From Bradyrhizobium sp. 132 (GTDB lineage Bacteria > Pseudomonadota > Alphaproteobacteria > Rhizobiales > Xanthobacteraceae): a stretch of DNA of 64,000 nt. Both the position numbers and the translations under genes were made by a program. The DNA is taken from positions 62,001-126,000 of the forward strand of contig NZ_JADPKY010000099.1 of the NCBI RefSeq assembly GCF_023074185.1, given 5' to 3'. This document shows, one piece after another, positions 34,182 to 42,706 of the stretch (position 1 is the first letter of the stretch; the number at the start of each line of letters is the position of its first letter). The notes below the pieces were generated by a model, which ran no database searches, had not been told where the DNA came from, and was given only the letters and a program-made list of their open reading frames with translations.

Positions 34182-35233
34182 TGATTTCCAACCTCCTCAG
34201 TGACGTTGTGGGCTGCAGAAAATTTCTGCTCCAGAAATTGCAGGGTCGATGCGGGGACCAGATCCCGAATGGCGTCGAAATCCCGCCGCGTGAGCAATCG
34301 CCTGACTTGGGATGCGGAAACGGGAATACCGCGGACGGAAACCCTGGGTACTTCAATCACCGTGATCGCGGGAGCGGCGGAGGCTGCGTGCTGCAGCCAG
34401 TGCTCCATGTCTTTGTTGTAGTTGCCCGTAACCGGATCGAACGGCTCGGTACCGACATAGCGGTGCGTGATGCCCAGCGCCGGCGCGATATATTCCCGGA
34501 ACAGCAACAGATCGATCGCGGCCCAGCTGTGGTCGACAAGCGCGTCATCTTTCAGAAAGTAGCCTGGGAACGTGGCGCGCGAGATGATGTAGTCGGAGCC
34601 CGGATGCAGGCTGACCCTGTCGAGATGCTTTACGCCGGCCGCTACCAGCGCCAGCCGATCGGCATAGGAAAACAGGGATGCGTCTTCCCTGACCACGAAA
34701 ACATGCAGCCAATCGCAGGCGCGAGCGGCCTCCTCGACCAGACATTGGTGACCGAGCGTGAACGGGTTCGCATTCAGGACGATGCCGCCGATCTTGGAGC
34801 CCTGTCGCCGCTGCTCACGCAACCCGTCGCAGTATGCCTGGATCGCGATTGGACTGTTCTCCATCAGCACGACGAGCTGCGGAACCTCTACCAGAGGATA
34901 GAAGCTCCAACCGCGGAAGAACGGCAGATTGTGAGGTGGAGAGTACAGAAAGAGATGAAACTGGCTGCGCTCAGCCGCCAATTTGACCGTTTCGCTGCCG
35001 AGCCGCAGGCTCAGCGACTCGCCCCGAAACTGCTCCGCGACGGCAACGCACTTGATCGTGTTGTGGTCAAGGCCAGCGCATGCGACGACCCTCCCGTCAC
35101 GACGGCACACGACGAAGGCCTCGACTTGGTTGTCCAACTCGAGATTGTTGGTACCCAGCAGCTTTCTGACTACCACCATGACGTTGGGCGAGTCATTTGG
35201 ACTTATCGTGCTGAACTCATCTATGGCATTCAT
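34178..35233 (-). CDS. citC: CitC, [citrate (pro-3S)-lyase] ligase
   Basis: A 351-residue acetate:SH-citrate-lyase ligase that activates CitD with acetate and ATP. The N-terminal part (residues about 20-130) resembles an acetyltransferase fold (VAVAEQFRGESLSLRLGSE), followed by the nucleotidylyltransferase core with GGIVLNANPFTLGHQCLVEE near residue 150 (TxGH motif) and FVVREDASLFSYADRLAL. The C-terminal RYVGTEPFDPVTGNYNKDM is typical. It begins 13 bases after the AEC transporter gene and is coupled to citD. Confidence 0.95.
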   Translation of the reverse strand: MNAIDEFSTISPNDSPNVMVVVRKLLGTNNLELDNQVEAFVVCRRDGRVVACAGLDHNTIKCVAVAEQFRGESLSLRLGSETVKLAAERSQFHLFLYSPPHNLPFFRGWSFYPLVEVPQLVVLMENSPIAIQAYCDGLREQRRQGSKIGGIVLNANPFTLGHQCLVEEAARACDWLHVFVVREDASLFSYADRLALVAAGVKHLDRVSLHPGSDYIISRATFPGYFLKDDALVDHSWAAIDLLLFREYIAPALGITHRYVGTEPFDPVTGNYNKDMEHWLQHAASAAPAITVIEVPRVSVRGIPVSASQVRRLLTRRDFDAIRDLVPASTLQFLEQKFSAAHNVTEEVGNQ

Positions 35234-35246
35234 GGCTCACCCCTTC

Positions 35247-36194
35247 TCACGCAATCGACAGACGGTGCGTCGCCGCGATCATGATTGGGATAGTCGCGAA
35301 GGCTAGTACGCGCGTTGCGAGGATCGTGGTCGAGGACTCGGATTCGAGAACGCCGTGCTCTTCGGCAAACATGGTCGTGATTACGGCGGACGGAAGCGCC
35401 GCCAGCAGGATGGCCTCCCGCGCGAGCACGCCGGTGACTCCGAATGCAATTACGGCCGCGAGCATCGCGACGGGGTGCACCAGATTCTTGACCAGGACGT
35501 CGACCGCCACTGCTTTCGTCAGTTCGACCTTTTCCTCGGCGATGATTAGACCGGCGACGAAGAGCGAGATACCGGTGGTAGCGCTGCCTACGAGATTCAG
35601 CGAGCTAACGACGAATGCAGGTATGTCCAGGTCGAGCAGCACCAGCACGATGCCGATGAACGGCACCCAGACGCGCGGTTCACGCATCGCCTTGGCGAAC
35701 GTCTTGACGAACGCTCGCGTGCCATCCCCCTGCTTCTTCTCCGAGCCAACCTCCAGCAATACCGTGGTAAGGGGAACAATGATGAGTGACGGGATCAGAT
35801 TTGCGATCAGAATCGGGTACAAACTCGAAGGGCCAAACAACTGCCCCAGGATCGGCACGCCCATGAACACCATGTCCGGAAAGGCGAGCAGGCTCGCCCT
35901 CAATGTCGAAGTGCGCAGATCGTAGCGGAGTACAAACCGGCAGCCGAGCAGCACTACGAGATACGGGACCATCAGTCCCACGACAAAGAGCAAGGGAATT
36001 TTGTAATCGGTCAGGTCCGCGCGCGGCGTCTGCAGAATGCCGGCCAGCAACAGCGGCGGCAAGAGCCAGGTGAGAACCAGCCGGGTCAGGAGAGCCCGGT
36101 CAGTGCCCCCAAAGAACTTAAGGCGCCCCGCGCGATAGCCGAGAAAGATGACGAAGGCGACTGGAACGAGAGTGGTAGCGATGGTGTTGAGCAT
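35247..36194 (-). CDS. AEC-family transporter in the citrate lyase operon
   Basis: A 315-residue membrane protein with ten predicted hydrophobic segments (for instance TLVPVAFVIFLGYRAG at residues 8-23 and LLFVVGLMVPYLVVLLG near 70). AEC members include malonate and auxin carriers; the motif FPDMVFMGVPILGQLFG near residue 105 is typical. It sits between a CitE-like gene and citC on the same strand with a 13-base gap to citC, so it probably brings citrate or another carboxylate substrate to the pathway. The substrate is inferred from context only. No CitS- or CitT-type transporter is in the window. Confidence 0.85.
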   Translation of the reverse strand: MLNTIATTLVPVAFVIFLGYRAGRLKFFGGTDRALLTRLVLTWLLPPLLLAGILQTPRADLTDYKIPLLFVVGLMVPYLVVLLGCRFVLRYDLRTSTLRASLLAFPDMVFMGVPILGQLFGPSSLYPILIANLIPSLIIVPLTTVLLEVGSEKKQGDGTRAFVKTFAKAMREPRVWVPFIGIVLVLLDLDIPAFVVSSLNLVGSATTGISLFVAGLIIAEEKVELTKAVAVDVLVKNLVHPVAMLAAVIAFGVTGVLAREAILLAALPSAVITTMFAEEHGVLESESSTTILATRVLAFATIPIMIAATHRLSIA

Positions 36195-36272
36195 CGGTTC
36201 ATGTCGCCTGTTAGAAGTCGAGTTCGGGTGGCACCCGCGGATGCGGGAAAGCTCCGCGGGAGACGCGTGTCA

Positions 36273-37244
36273 CTAGACCGTCCGCAAGACATCGTGCGAC
36301 TTGCCTGCGATCGCCAGCACGCGCTCGGCCTCTCGAACCATCGCCGGTTCGACGACATGGCCGGAAAGGACCGGCATTGCGTTTTGGGCGGTGGTGCAGG
36401 CCTTCACAACAGCCCGCGCATGGTTCACCGCGTCCGCCGAAGGGGTGAAGAGGGCGTTGAGCGCAGCGAGCTGCTCGACGCGGAGCGCCGCTTTTCCGGT
36501 CATGCCAAGTTTGCGGCTCGCGATCGCTTCCGCTTTGAGGCCTGCCTCATCGGCTTTGAAGTAGGGCACGTCGATGGCTGCGATGCCGGTGCTGGCCGCG
36601 GCCGCGACGACCTGTGATCGTGCGAACAGCAAATTTTCCCAGGAGCCTTCAGCACCAAGATCGGCCGCGAGATCACCGCCGCCCAGGAACAGACCGCAAA
36701 CACGCTCATGCGCATCCGCCATGAGATTGGCAACGAAAACCGCCCTTGCGAGCTCGACCATCGGAATGATGCCGATCGTGGACTGCGAGCCATCCAGGAT
36801 GTCGACCACGACCCGGATTTCGTCCGCGGACTGGCACTTGGGAATGACGATTGCATCGGGTTGGCCGCCGGCCTCGAGAAGGGCCAGCAGGTCGCGGAGC
36901 CCGATCGCGGAGCGCGGGCTGTTGATGCGCAGGATGCGGACGAAGTTGGCTTCGCGCGGCTCACGCAAGAAAGCCAGTGCCGTGTCGCGCGCGTGCCGCT
37001 TGTCATCGGGGGCAACCGTCGACTCAAGATCAACCATGATGGCATCGCCGCCGGCCGCCCGGGCATCAAGAAAACGGTCCGGCTTGGAGCCTGGGGTGAG
37101 CAAGAAGCTGCGGCATGCACGGAGACGACGGGGAAGCGAAACGGCCAGGCTTGAAGGCCCGCCGGCGCCATTCCCGATCGGTTCGCTGCGCGAGCCCGAA
37201 TTTGATCCATTACTCTTCATCATGTCGTCAACCTCCGCTGCCAT
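36273..37244 (-). CDS. CitE-like HpcH/HpaI-family lyase
   Basis: A 323-residue protein, related to CitE but more divergent. The barrel starts at RACRSFLLTPGSKPDRFLDA near residue 42, with DAIMVDLESTVAPDDKRHA near 67 (Asp/Glu metal site), PKCQSADEIRVVVDIL near 133, and GIIPMVELARAVFVANLMA near 157 (Glu ligand). The N-terminal 40 residues are extra. It leads the citrate lyase operon and lies just downstream of the strongest shared promoter (37303-37364). Related enzymes act as citramalyl-, malyl- or citryl-thioester lyases, so it may extend the substrate range. A start at the methionines 22-25 bases later is possible. Confidence 0.85.
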   Translation of the reverse strand: MAAEVDDMMKSNGSNSGSRSEPIGNGAGGPSSLAVSLPRRLRACRSFLLTPGSKPDRFLDARAAGGDAIMVDLESTVAPDDKRHARDTALAFLREPREANFVRILRINSPRSAIGLRDLLALLEAGGQPDAIVIPKCQSADEIRVVVDILDGSQSTIGIIPMVELARAVFVANLMADAHERVCGLFLGGGDLAADLGAEGSWENLLFARSQVVAAAASTGIAAIDVPYFKADEAGLKAEAIASRKLGMTGKAALRVEQLAALNALFTPSADAVNHARAVVKACTTAQNAMPVLSGHVVEPAMVREAERVLAIAGKSHDVLRTV

Positions 37245-37302
37245 CGCGAGTTACTAGAGCCGCTCTCCGGTCGGGGAGCTCACTCGATGATCGATGCAAT
37301 AG

Positions 37303-37364
37303 AGGTAGGTTGTGAGCGTCGTAGGACTATTAAATAGGATTTGAGGTGACTAAATTTTCATTCA
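37303..37364 (-). promoter_or_regulatory. Two-box island promoter of the citrate lyase operon
   Basis: On the minus strand: TGAATGAAAATTTA, six bases, TCAAATCCTATTTA (boxes 37364-37351 and 37344-37331, 20 bp apart), then 22 bp to the -10 CTACCT (37308-37303). The predicted start of transcription is about 50 bp upstream of the CitE-like gene. Over 38 positions it equals the poxB promoter (55244-55281) at 34. Confidence 0.75.
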
Positions 37365-37558
37365 TAACGCTGCGGGTGCAATCGCGCGCTCTCCGTGCGT
37401 TTGATCGGCTGACAAATGTTCATGCGTGGGTCGGCAGAGCGCGAATGAGCCCGCGCGAGGGCGAGCAGGTTTTATCTGGATCATCTCGTTGCGACCGAGT
37501 CCCCTTCGCGCACGTGCCGCCCGGGGTCGCGAGCGGCACACGCATTCGCACTTGCTCT

Positions 37559-38629
37559 TCAGCTAACCTTGGCGGCGTCGCCACCGGTGACCGCAAACTC
37601 GCTGCCAGTCACCAGCGCAGCGGCGTCGGACGCCAGGAAGACCGCCACCGGCGAGATGTCTTCAGGCTGTAGCCATCCCACGTGAAGCGGAACAGTCGGA
37701 GCACGTGCATCCCACGTTTGCTGCGCGGTAGGATGCGAAGAAGGCTGGCGATTCGATTGCGCTATTGCCGCCCGGAATCGCTGTTCGTTGAAGGTCAGAG
37801 GCGTCCCGACCAGTCCCGGCAGAATTGCATTAACGGTGACGTTGTACCGCCCGAGTTCGAGAGCCGCCGATTTCATCAGGCCCAGGATACCCCATTTCGA
37901 CGCGGAGTAACTCGCTCCATCCATCGTGCCCATTCTGCCCTGCATCGAAGAGAGCAGGACGATACGACCACGGTTGCGGGCAACCAGCTTGGGTCCGAAG
38001 GCCCGAATCGTGTTGGCGGTGCCGTTGAGATTGTTCTCAATCTGGTCGTGCCAGTCCATGTCGTCCATCTCCATCAGCGGCTTCCAGCCTTGGATGGCGG
38101 CATTGGCCACGACAATGTCGATCTTTCCGTGTTCGCGCTCTACTCTGTCCGCAATTGCCCTCAGAGCTTTGATATCTCGAATGTCTGCTTTGACAGCGGT
38201 TGCCCGCCGGCCATACTTCCCGATCTCCGATACTGTTTCGGAGAGCTCTGCCTCTGTAGCTGGAATCGCATCAGCAGTCGGACTGATCGGTCCCGCAATG
38301 TCGAGAGCCACGACGTCTGCTCCATTGGCGGCGAATTCGATGGCGATGGCGCGACCAATTCCGCGGGCTGCACCCGTCACCACCGCCACCTTGCCGGCAA
38401 GCGCTGAGCCGCGCGCCGGGACGATCGGACCGGCGGTTCTTCCGACAGCAGGCATCGGGTATGGTCCGCCTACTGGCTCGGCCACGGGCGCATGCTTGAT
38501 CGGATCGGCTGCGGCAACCCCACCCGATAACGCCAGGCCGGTTGCCGCAAGTCCCGCGCATACCAACACGGATCGCCGCGGCAGACTATTCCCGGCATTC
38601 TGTAATTCCTTGCGAGAACTCTCGCTCAT
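37559..38629 (-). CDS. SDR-family oxidoreductase with Tat-like leader
   Basis: A 356-residue short-chain dehydrogenase. Residues about 80-350 carry VAVVTGAARGIGRAIAIEFA (cofactor loop), DIVVANAAIQGWKP, RIVLLSSMQGRMG and the catalytic YSASKWGILGLMKSAALELG. Residues 1-42 form an export-type leader with the twin arginine in LPRRSVLVCAGLAATGLAL and a cleavage site near VAAAD, which is unusual since SDRs work with NAD(P)H in the cytoplasm. A proline-rich linker (APVAEPVGGPYPMPAVGR) follows. If the leader works, the enzyme is exported already folded with its cofactor. The substrate is unknown. Confidence 0.88.
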   Translation of the reverse strand: MSESSRKELQNAGNSLPRRSVLVCAGLAATGLALSGGVAAADPIKHAPVAEPVGGPYPMPAVGRTAGPIVPARGSALAGKVAVVTGAARGIGRAIAIEFAANGADVVALDIAGPISPTADAIPATEAELSETVSEIGKYGRRATAVKADIRDIKALRAIADRVEREHGKIDIVVANAAIQGWKPLMEMDDMDWHDQIENNLNGTANTIRAFGPKLVARNRGRIVLLSSMQGRMGTMDGASYSASKWGILGLMKSAALELGRYNVTVNAILPGLVGTPLTFNEQRFRAAIAQSNRQPSSHPTAQQTWDARAPTVPLHVGWLQPEDISPVAVFLASDAAALVTGSEFAVTGGDAAKVS

Positions 38630-38733
38630 TGCAAAGCTCCTTTTACGTTGGGGTCATGTAGTTTAGTGATCGGGTCGCTATGGCTTTTGGCTCATTGACT
38701 TCCGAGATTCACTCACACGGGTGCTGACGACCG

Positions 38734-39006
38734 TCATGGCCGATGAAAATGCCGGGGGCCCGGCCGCGGGACTGATAACTCTTGTGGAGGAGCGATGCCG
38801 CTTTCCCTCGCCGCAAAGGTCTCCATAGCTGCAGGGTCCGACGCCAATGCAGCCGCCGGCGTGGGCGCTCCACCGTTGAGAACATCCAGATTAGGGTGAT
38901 AGAACGCAAAGTTGCCTGGTTCCTGGATAGCGGCCTGCGCGAATACCGGCGTTGGCGCCGTCGCCGAAAGAAGGGCCGCCACGGCGAATGTTTTGAGTGA
39001 AGTCAT
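38734..39006 (-). CDS. Small exported protein near DUF305
   Basis: A 90-residue protein from the ATG at 39006, with a signal peptide (TSLKTFAVAALLSATAPTPVFAQ) and a mature part beginning AAIQEPGNFAFYHPNLDVLNGG, alanine- and proline-rich after that. I do not recognise a domain; similar small proteins occur beside DUF305 genes in rhizobia. It lies directly downstream of the disrupted DUF305 gene on the same strand. Confidence 0.65.
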   Translation of the reverse strand: MTSLKTFAVAALLSATAPTPVFAQAAIQEPGNFAFYHPNLDVLNGGAPTPAAALASDPAAMETFAARESGIAPPQELSVPRPGPRHFHRP

Positions 39007-39060
39007 AGTGCGTCTCCATGCATGGGTTGATGCAAGAATTCGCTGAGCGCGCAAAAGCAA

Positions 39061-39684
39061 TCAGATGAAGATGCTCTGGTGACGCGGGTTTCTCGCCTTT
39101 GAAGCATCCGAACATTCGGATGTTTCGAGCTGCATGTAGACCGGCGACGGGCCCGTCCCATTAAATTGCGCGTCACAAAACCTCAATTCGCTGCAAGACG
39201 TGGATCGTGGTTCAAGCCAGTCCATAGCGCGACGCCGAGTCACTTCATGTCCATCGAGTTCATTACGGCTGGCGGAGTCGCGGAATTCTGGCTTGAGTTC
39301 GATTGCGGCAACGGCGTTTCGTTTGCCTTGGGGAGCTTCCCCGATGGCGCGGCGCATGATCGATATCTCCCGCTCCTGTTGCGCGACGATGTTCCGCGCC
39401 AACTGCCGCAGTTCTTCGTTACGACCGTATTGTAGCTCGGCGCGGGCCATTTCGATCGCGCCTTGATGGTGAGGGATCATCATAGCGGCAAAGTCGTGGT
39501 CCATGTCGCTGGTTGGCTTGACGAGCATCGTCTTGCTCATGTTGCTCATCGCCGTGCCATTATCGACGACGAATTAATGCTCGTTGCTACCGGCACCGCT
39601 CGTTGAACTCTGCGTCAATGAGGGTGAAGCTGCAGCAGTTAGCAGCATCGTGGACAGCAAGATTGCGCGCGAAGAAAGAGCCAT
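39061..39684 (-). pseudogene. DUF305 protein gene interrupted by an in-frame stop
   Basis: From the ATG at 39684, 36 codons give a good signal peptide (MALSSRAILLSTMLLTAAAS). A TAA at 39576-39574 then interrupts, and the frame continues unbroken with FVVDNGTAMSNMSKTM into the DUF305 core DMDHDFAAMMIPHHQGAIEMA and LARNIVAQQEREISIM. DUF305 proteins are periplasmic ferritin-like proteins, some linked to copper. The C-terminus after APQGKRNAVAAIE is also atypical. Either this is a nonsense mutant, or translation restarts at 39549 without export. An ATG at 39549 could still make a 162-residue leaderless protein. Confidence 0.75.
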
Positions 39685-39767
39685 ATCGACCTCCAATGGG
39701 GTAAACCCCAGCCACATGAGGAAGTGGTGAGCCGTCGATTATCGATGTCGGTTCGCCAGATGGCGCC

Positions 39768-39781
39768 TTCAATTAAATTTA
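39768..39781 (+). promoter_or_regulatory. Possible TAAA/TTTA-type box upstream of the Mo-hydroxylase genes
   Basis: TTCAATTAAATTTA ends in TTTAGT like the island boxes and lies between divergent genes (DUF305 and iorA-like). No -10 element is seen at 22-23 bp. A weak candidate. Confidence 0.25.
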
Positions 39782-39965
39782 GTTTCAGGATTGCGAGCGC
39801 GGAATTCAGGCTAGATCTCCAAAATTCTTGTTGGGTCGGGCGGGCGACCTCCTACTTGCTTCCGGTCAGTTTGACCAAACCGTTTGCGGCGCCCGCGATC
39901 CATTCACGAATGGTGCGGGCTTTCCACACCGTCGCTGGCCGCAAACCCAAGGCAGGAACCTCGTG

Positions 39966-40436
39966 ATGGCGACAGCTTCCCTCAACGTGAACGGCAAATC
40001 GGTTTCCGTCACCGTCGACGATCCAGACACTCCTCTGCTCTATGTCCTGAGAAATGAGTTGGGCTTTCATGGACCTCGCTTTGGGTGCGGTCTGGGCCAG
40101 TGCGGTGCCTGCACAGTGCACATCGACGGAACGGCCACTCGATCCTGCGTTACGCCACTCTCGACAGTTTCGGGCCGGATCGTCACGCTGGAGGGTCTCG
40201 GCACGGATACCAAGCCGCATCCGCTCCAGACAGCCTTTATCGAGGAACAGGCCGCGCAGTGCGGCTATTGCATCAACGGCATGATCATGCAGTCGGCCGA
40301 CCTTTTGGCGCGCAATCCGAAGCCAAGCGAGCAGGACGTCAAGACCGAACTGGCGAACAATCTCTGCCGCTGTGGAACGCATCTGCGCATCGTGCGCGCA
40401 GTCATGCGCGCCGCGGCTGGGTCCCGACGGAGATAA
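39966..40436 (+). CDS. iorA: Molybdenum hydroxylase 2Fe-2S subunit (IorA-like)
   Basis: A 156-residue small subunit of a xanthine-oxidase-family hydroxylase. The first plant-type cluster is GPRFGCGLGQCGACTVHIDG near residue 40 with a further cysteine in TRSCVTPL; the second is QCGYCINGMIMQS near 100 and NNLCRCGTHLRIVRAV near 135. I start at the ATG at 39966 (MATASLNVNGKSVSVTVD). It moves electrons from the Mo centre to an acceptor, often a cytochrome in two-subunit types. It is three bases upstream of the large subunit gene. Confidence 0.93.
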   Translation: MATASLNVNGKSVSVTVDDPDTPLLYVLRNELGFHGPRFGCGLGQCGACTVHIDGTATRSCVTPLSTVSGRIVTLEGLGTDTKPHPLQTAFIEEQAAQCGYCINGMIMQSADLLARNPKPSEQDVKTELANNLCRCGTHLRIVRAVMRAAAGSRRR

Positions 40437-40439
40437 GCA

Positions 40440-42632
40440 ATGAATGAGATGATCAATCGGCGCACGCTCCTGCAGGTCGGCGGCGCGCTCGTTGTGGCCT
40501 TCAGTCTTCCGATCGACCGCACGAGGGCAGCAGCCGTTGGCGGAAAAACCGTGTCAACCGATCGGGTCGACGGCTTCCTTGCTGTCGCGCGCGATGGACG
40601 CGTTACGGTTTACTCCGGAAAGGTCGATCTCGGCACCGGGGTGCGGACCGCGCTGACTCAGATCGTCGCCGACGAGCTTGATGTCCCTATGAAGGAGGTC
40701 ACGATCATCGAGGGCGACACCGCGCTGGCGCCCGACCAGGGCACGACCAGCGGCAGTTTCTCGATCCAGAACGGCGGCATGCAGTTGCGCCGCGCCGCGG
40801 CGACGGCCCGCCAAGCCCTATTGCGACGGGCCGCTGCGCAAATGCGACGCGATATGTCAACGCTTACCATTCGCGATGGTGTCGTCGTTGCCGCAAGCGG
40901 CGAGCGGCTGCCACTCGGAAGTCTGGTCGAATCGACAACGCTTGCGCTCGAAATCGCAAACGATGCGCCGCAGAAGACACCTGCCGAATACACTGTCGTC
41001 GGCAAGCCGGTGCCCCGCCTCGATATCCCGGACAAGGTGAACGGCCGGTTCACCTTCATGCAGGATTTCAAGGTCCCAGGCATGCTGCATGGCCGAGTGG
41101 TGCGCCCGGCGGGCTTCGGTGCGACGGTCGTCTCGTATGACGAGACTTCAATTGCCAAAATCCCCGGAATTGTAAAGGTCGTCCGCATCAGCAATTTTCT
41201 TGGCATCGTGGCCCAAAGCGAGTGGAGCGCAATCCAGGCCGCGCAGCAACTGAAGGTCACCTGGTCGAACTGGAATGGTCTTCCCGAACAGAGCAAGATC
41301 TGGGAGCACGTCCGCAATACCCCGATAGCGCGCGACGATGTCACTAGCCGCGCCGGACTCTCGCGTGGCACCCTGGATGCGGCGCCTTGTAAGCTACAGG
41401 CAACGTACGATTTTGCCATGCACACCCACGGCTCGATCGGCCCGTCCTGTGCGGTGGCGAGCTTGGCAGATGGCAAGCTCACCTGCTGGACCGCTTCGCA
41501 GGCAACGCACGACTTGCGCAAGCAACTCGCCGCGATGTTTGACTTGGCCGACGCCGACGTTCGCTGTATCTATGTTGAGGGCGCAGGCTGTTACGGCCGC
41601 AACGGACATGAGGACGCCGCGTCGGATGCGGCGCTCCTGGCCCGCGCCGTCGGCCAGCCGGTCCGGGTGCAATGGATGCGCGCCGACGAGCACGGTTGGG
41701 ATCCCAAGGGACCGCCGACGCTGCTCGATATGCGGGCGGGCCTCAATCAGCAGGGCAATGTGGTTGCTTGGGAATCCGAGCTGTTCGTACCTGACGAGGT
41801 CGGCGGTCGCCTGGTGCCGTTGGTCGGCTCCGATCTCGCCGGTCTCAACAGTCTTGCCAAGCTCAGCCCCGGTGGCGTGCTGAACGACCACGCGATTCCC
41901 TATGTCATCCCGAACGTCACGACGACCGCGCATCGACTGCAATCGACGCCGTTGCGACCGTCCTGGATCCGCTCGCCTGGCCGTCTGCAAAATACTTTTG
42001 CCAACGAGTCCTTTCTCGACGAGATCGCGGCGAGCACCGGCACCGACCCGCTTGATATTCGCCTTCAGCATCTCGACGACGCACGCGGCAAGGATCTTCT
42101 GGAGCGACTGGCCAAATTGAGCAATTGGCGTGAGCGTTCTCAACCCGATCGCAATGCCGAGGTCGTCACGGGACGCGGGCTGGCATATGTGAAATACGAG
42201 CTGGTGCGCACCTATGTCGGTGCGGTCGCGGAGGTCGAGGTCAACCGCAACACCGGCGCCCTTTCAGTGAAGCGCTTCTACATCGCGCATGATTGCGGGC
42301 AGATCATTAACCCGGACGGGCTTCGCAACCAGATCGAGGGTTGCGTCGTGCAGACTGTAAGCAGGGTCCTCAAGGAGGAGGTGACCTTTGATCGTTCCAT
42401 GGTCACGAGCCTAGACTGGTCCAGTTATCCCATCCTGAGTCTTCCTGAGGTACCGGAAATCGTGATCGACCTGATCGACCGTCCCGAAAAGGTCCCATGG
42501 GGCGGCGGAGAGCCGGCTTGCGCCGTCATTCCCTCCGCTATCGGAGGCGCAGTGTTTGAAGCGACGGGCGTACGGCTGCGCTCAGTGCCATTCACGCCAG
42601 CCAAGGTTCTAGCGGCGCTTCGCGCCACGTAA
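40440..42632 (+). CDS. iorB: Molybdenum hydroxylase catalytic subunit (IorB-like)
   Basis: A 730-residue Mo-binding subunit of the isoquinoline 1-oxidoreductase type. It begins with a twin-arginine leader (NRRTLLQVGGALVVAFSL), so the enzyme is probably exported by Tat with its small subunit. Key blocks are KVDLGTGVRTALTQIVADEL near 60, TTSGSFSIQNGGMQLRRAA near 100, VEGAGCYGRNGHEDAASDA near 380 and VPWGGGEPACAVIPSAIGGA near the end (the catalytic Glu region). Substrates include N-heterocycles and aldehydes; the true one is unknown. It needs a Mo cofactor. No separate xdhC-type chaperone is nearby. Confidence 0.92.
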   Translation: MNEMINRRTLLQVGGALVVAFSLPIDRTRAAAVGGKTVSTDRVDGFLAVARDGRVTVYSGKVDLGTGVRTALTQIVADELDVPMKEVTIIEGDTALAPDQGTTSGSFSIQNGGMQLRRAAATARQALLRRAAAQMRRDMSTLTIRDGVVVAASGERLPLGSLVESTTLALEIANDAPQKTPAEYTVVGKPVPRLDIPDKVNGRFTFMQDFKVPGMLHGRVVRPAGFGATVVSYDETSIAKIPGIVKVVRISNFLGIVAQSEWSAIQAAQQLKVTWSNWNGLPEQSKIWEHVRNTPIARDDVTSRAGLSRGTLDAAPCKLQATYDFAMHTHGSIGPSCAVASLADGKLTCWTASQATHDLRKQLAAMFDLADADVRCIYVEGAGCYGRNGHEDAASDAALLARAVGQPVRVQWMRADEHGWDPKGPPTLLDMRAGLNQQGNVVAWESELFVPDEVGGRLVPLVGSDLAGLNSLAKLSPGGVLNDHAIPYVIPNVTTTAHRLQSTPLRPSWIRSPGRLQNTFANESFLDEIAASTGTDPLDIRLQHLDDARGKDLLERLAKLSNWRERSQPDRNAEVVTGRGLAYVKYELVRTYVGAVAEVEVNRNTGALSVKRFYIAHDCGQIINPDGLRNQIEGCVVQTVSRVLKEEVTFDRSMVTSLDWSSYPILSLPEVPEIVIDLIDRPEKVPWGGGEPACAVIPSAIGGAVFEATGVRLRSVPFTPAKVLAALRAT

Positions 42633-42706
42633 GTGAGCGGTGTCCAATCTGGTTTTACATAGTCTGTGATGACCACACACCGAACGTCGGACAATGGAGA
42701 CGGACA

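Noticed and set aside
42644..42657. CCAATCTGGTTTTA upstream of the FUSC-like gene as an island box
   Set aside because: Only the TTTA half matches; no second box and no -10 at 22-23 bp.
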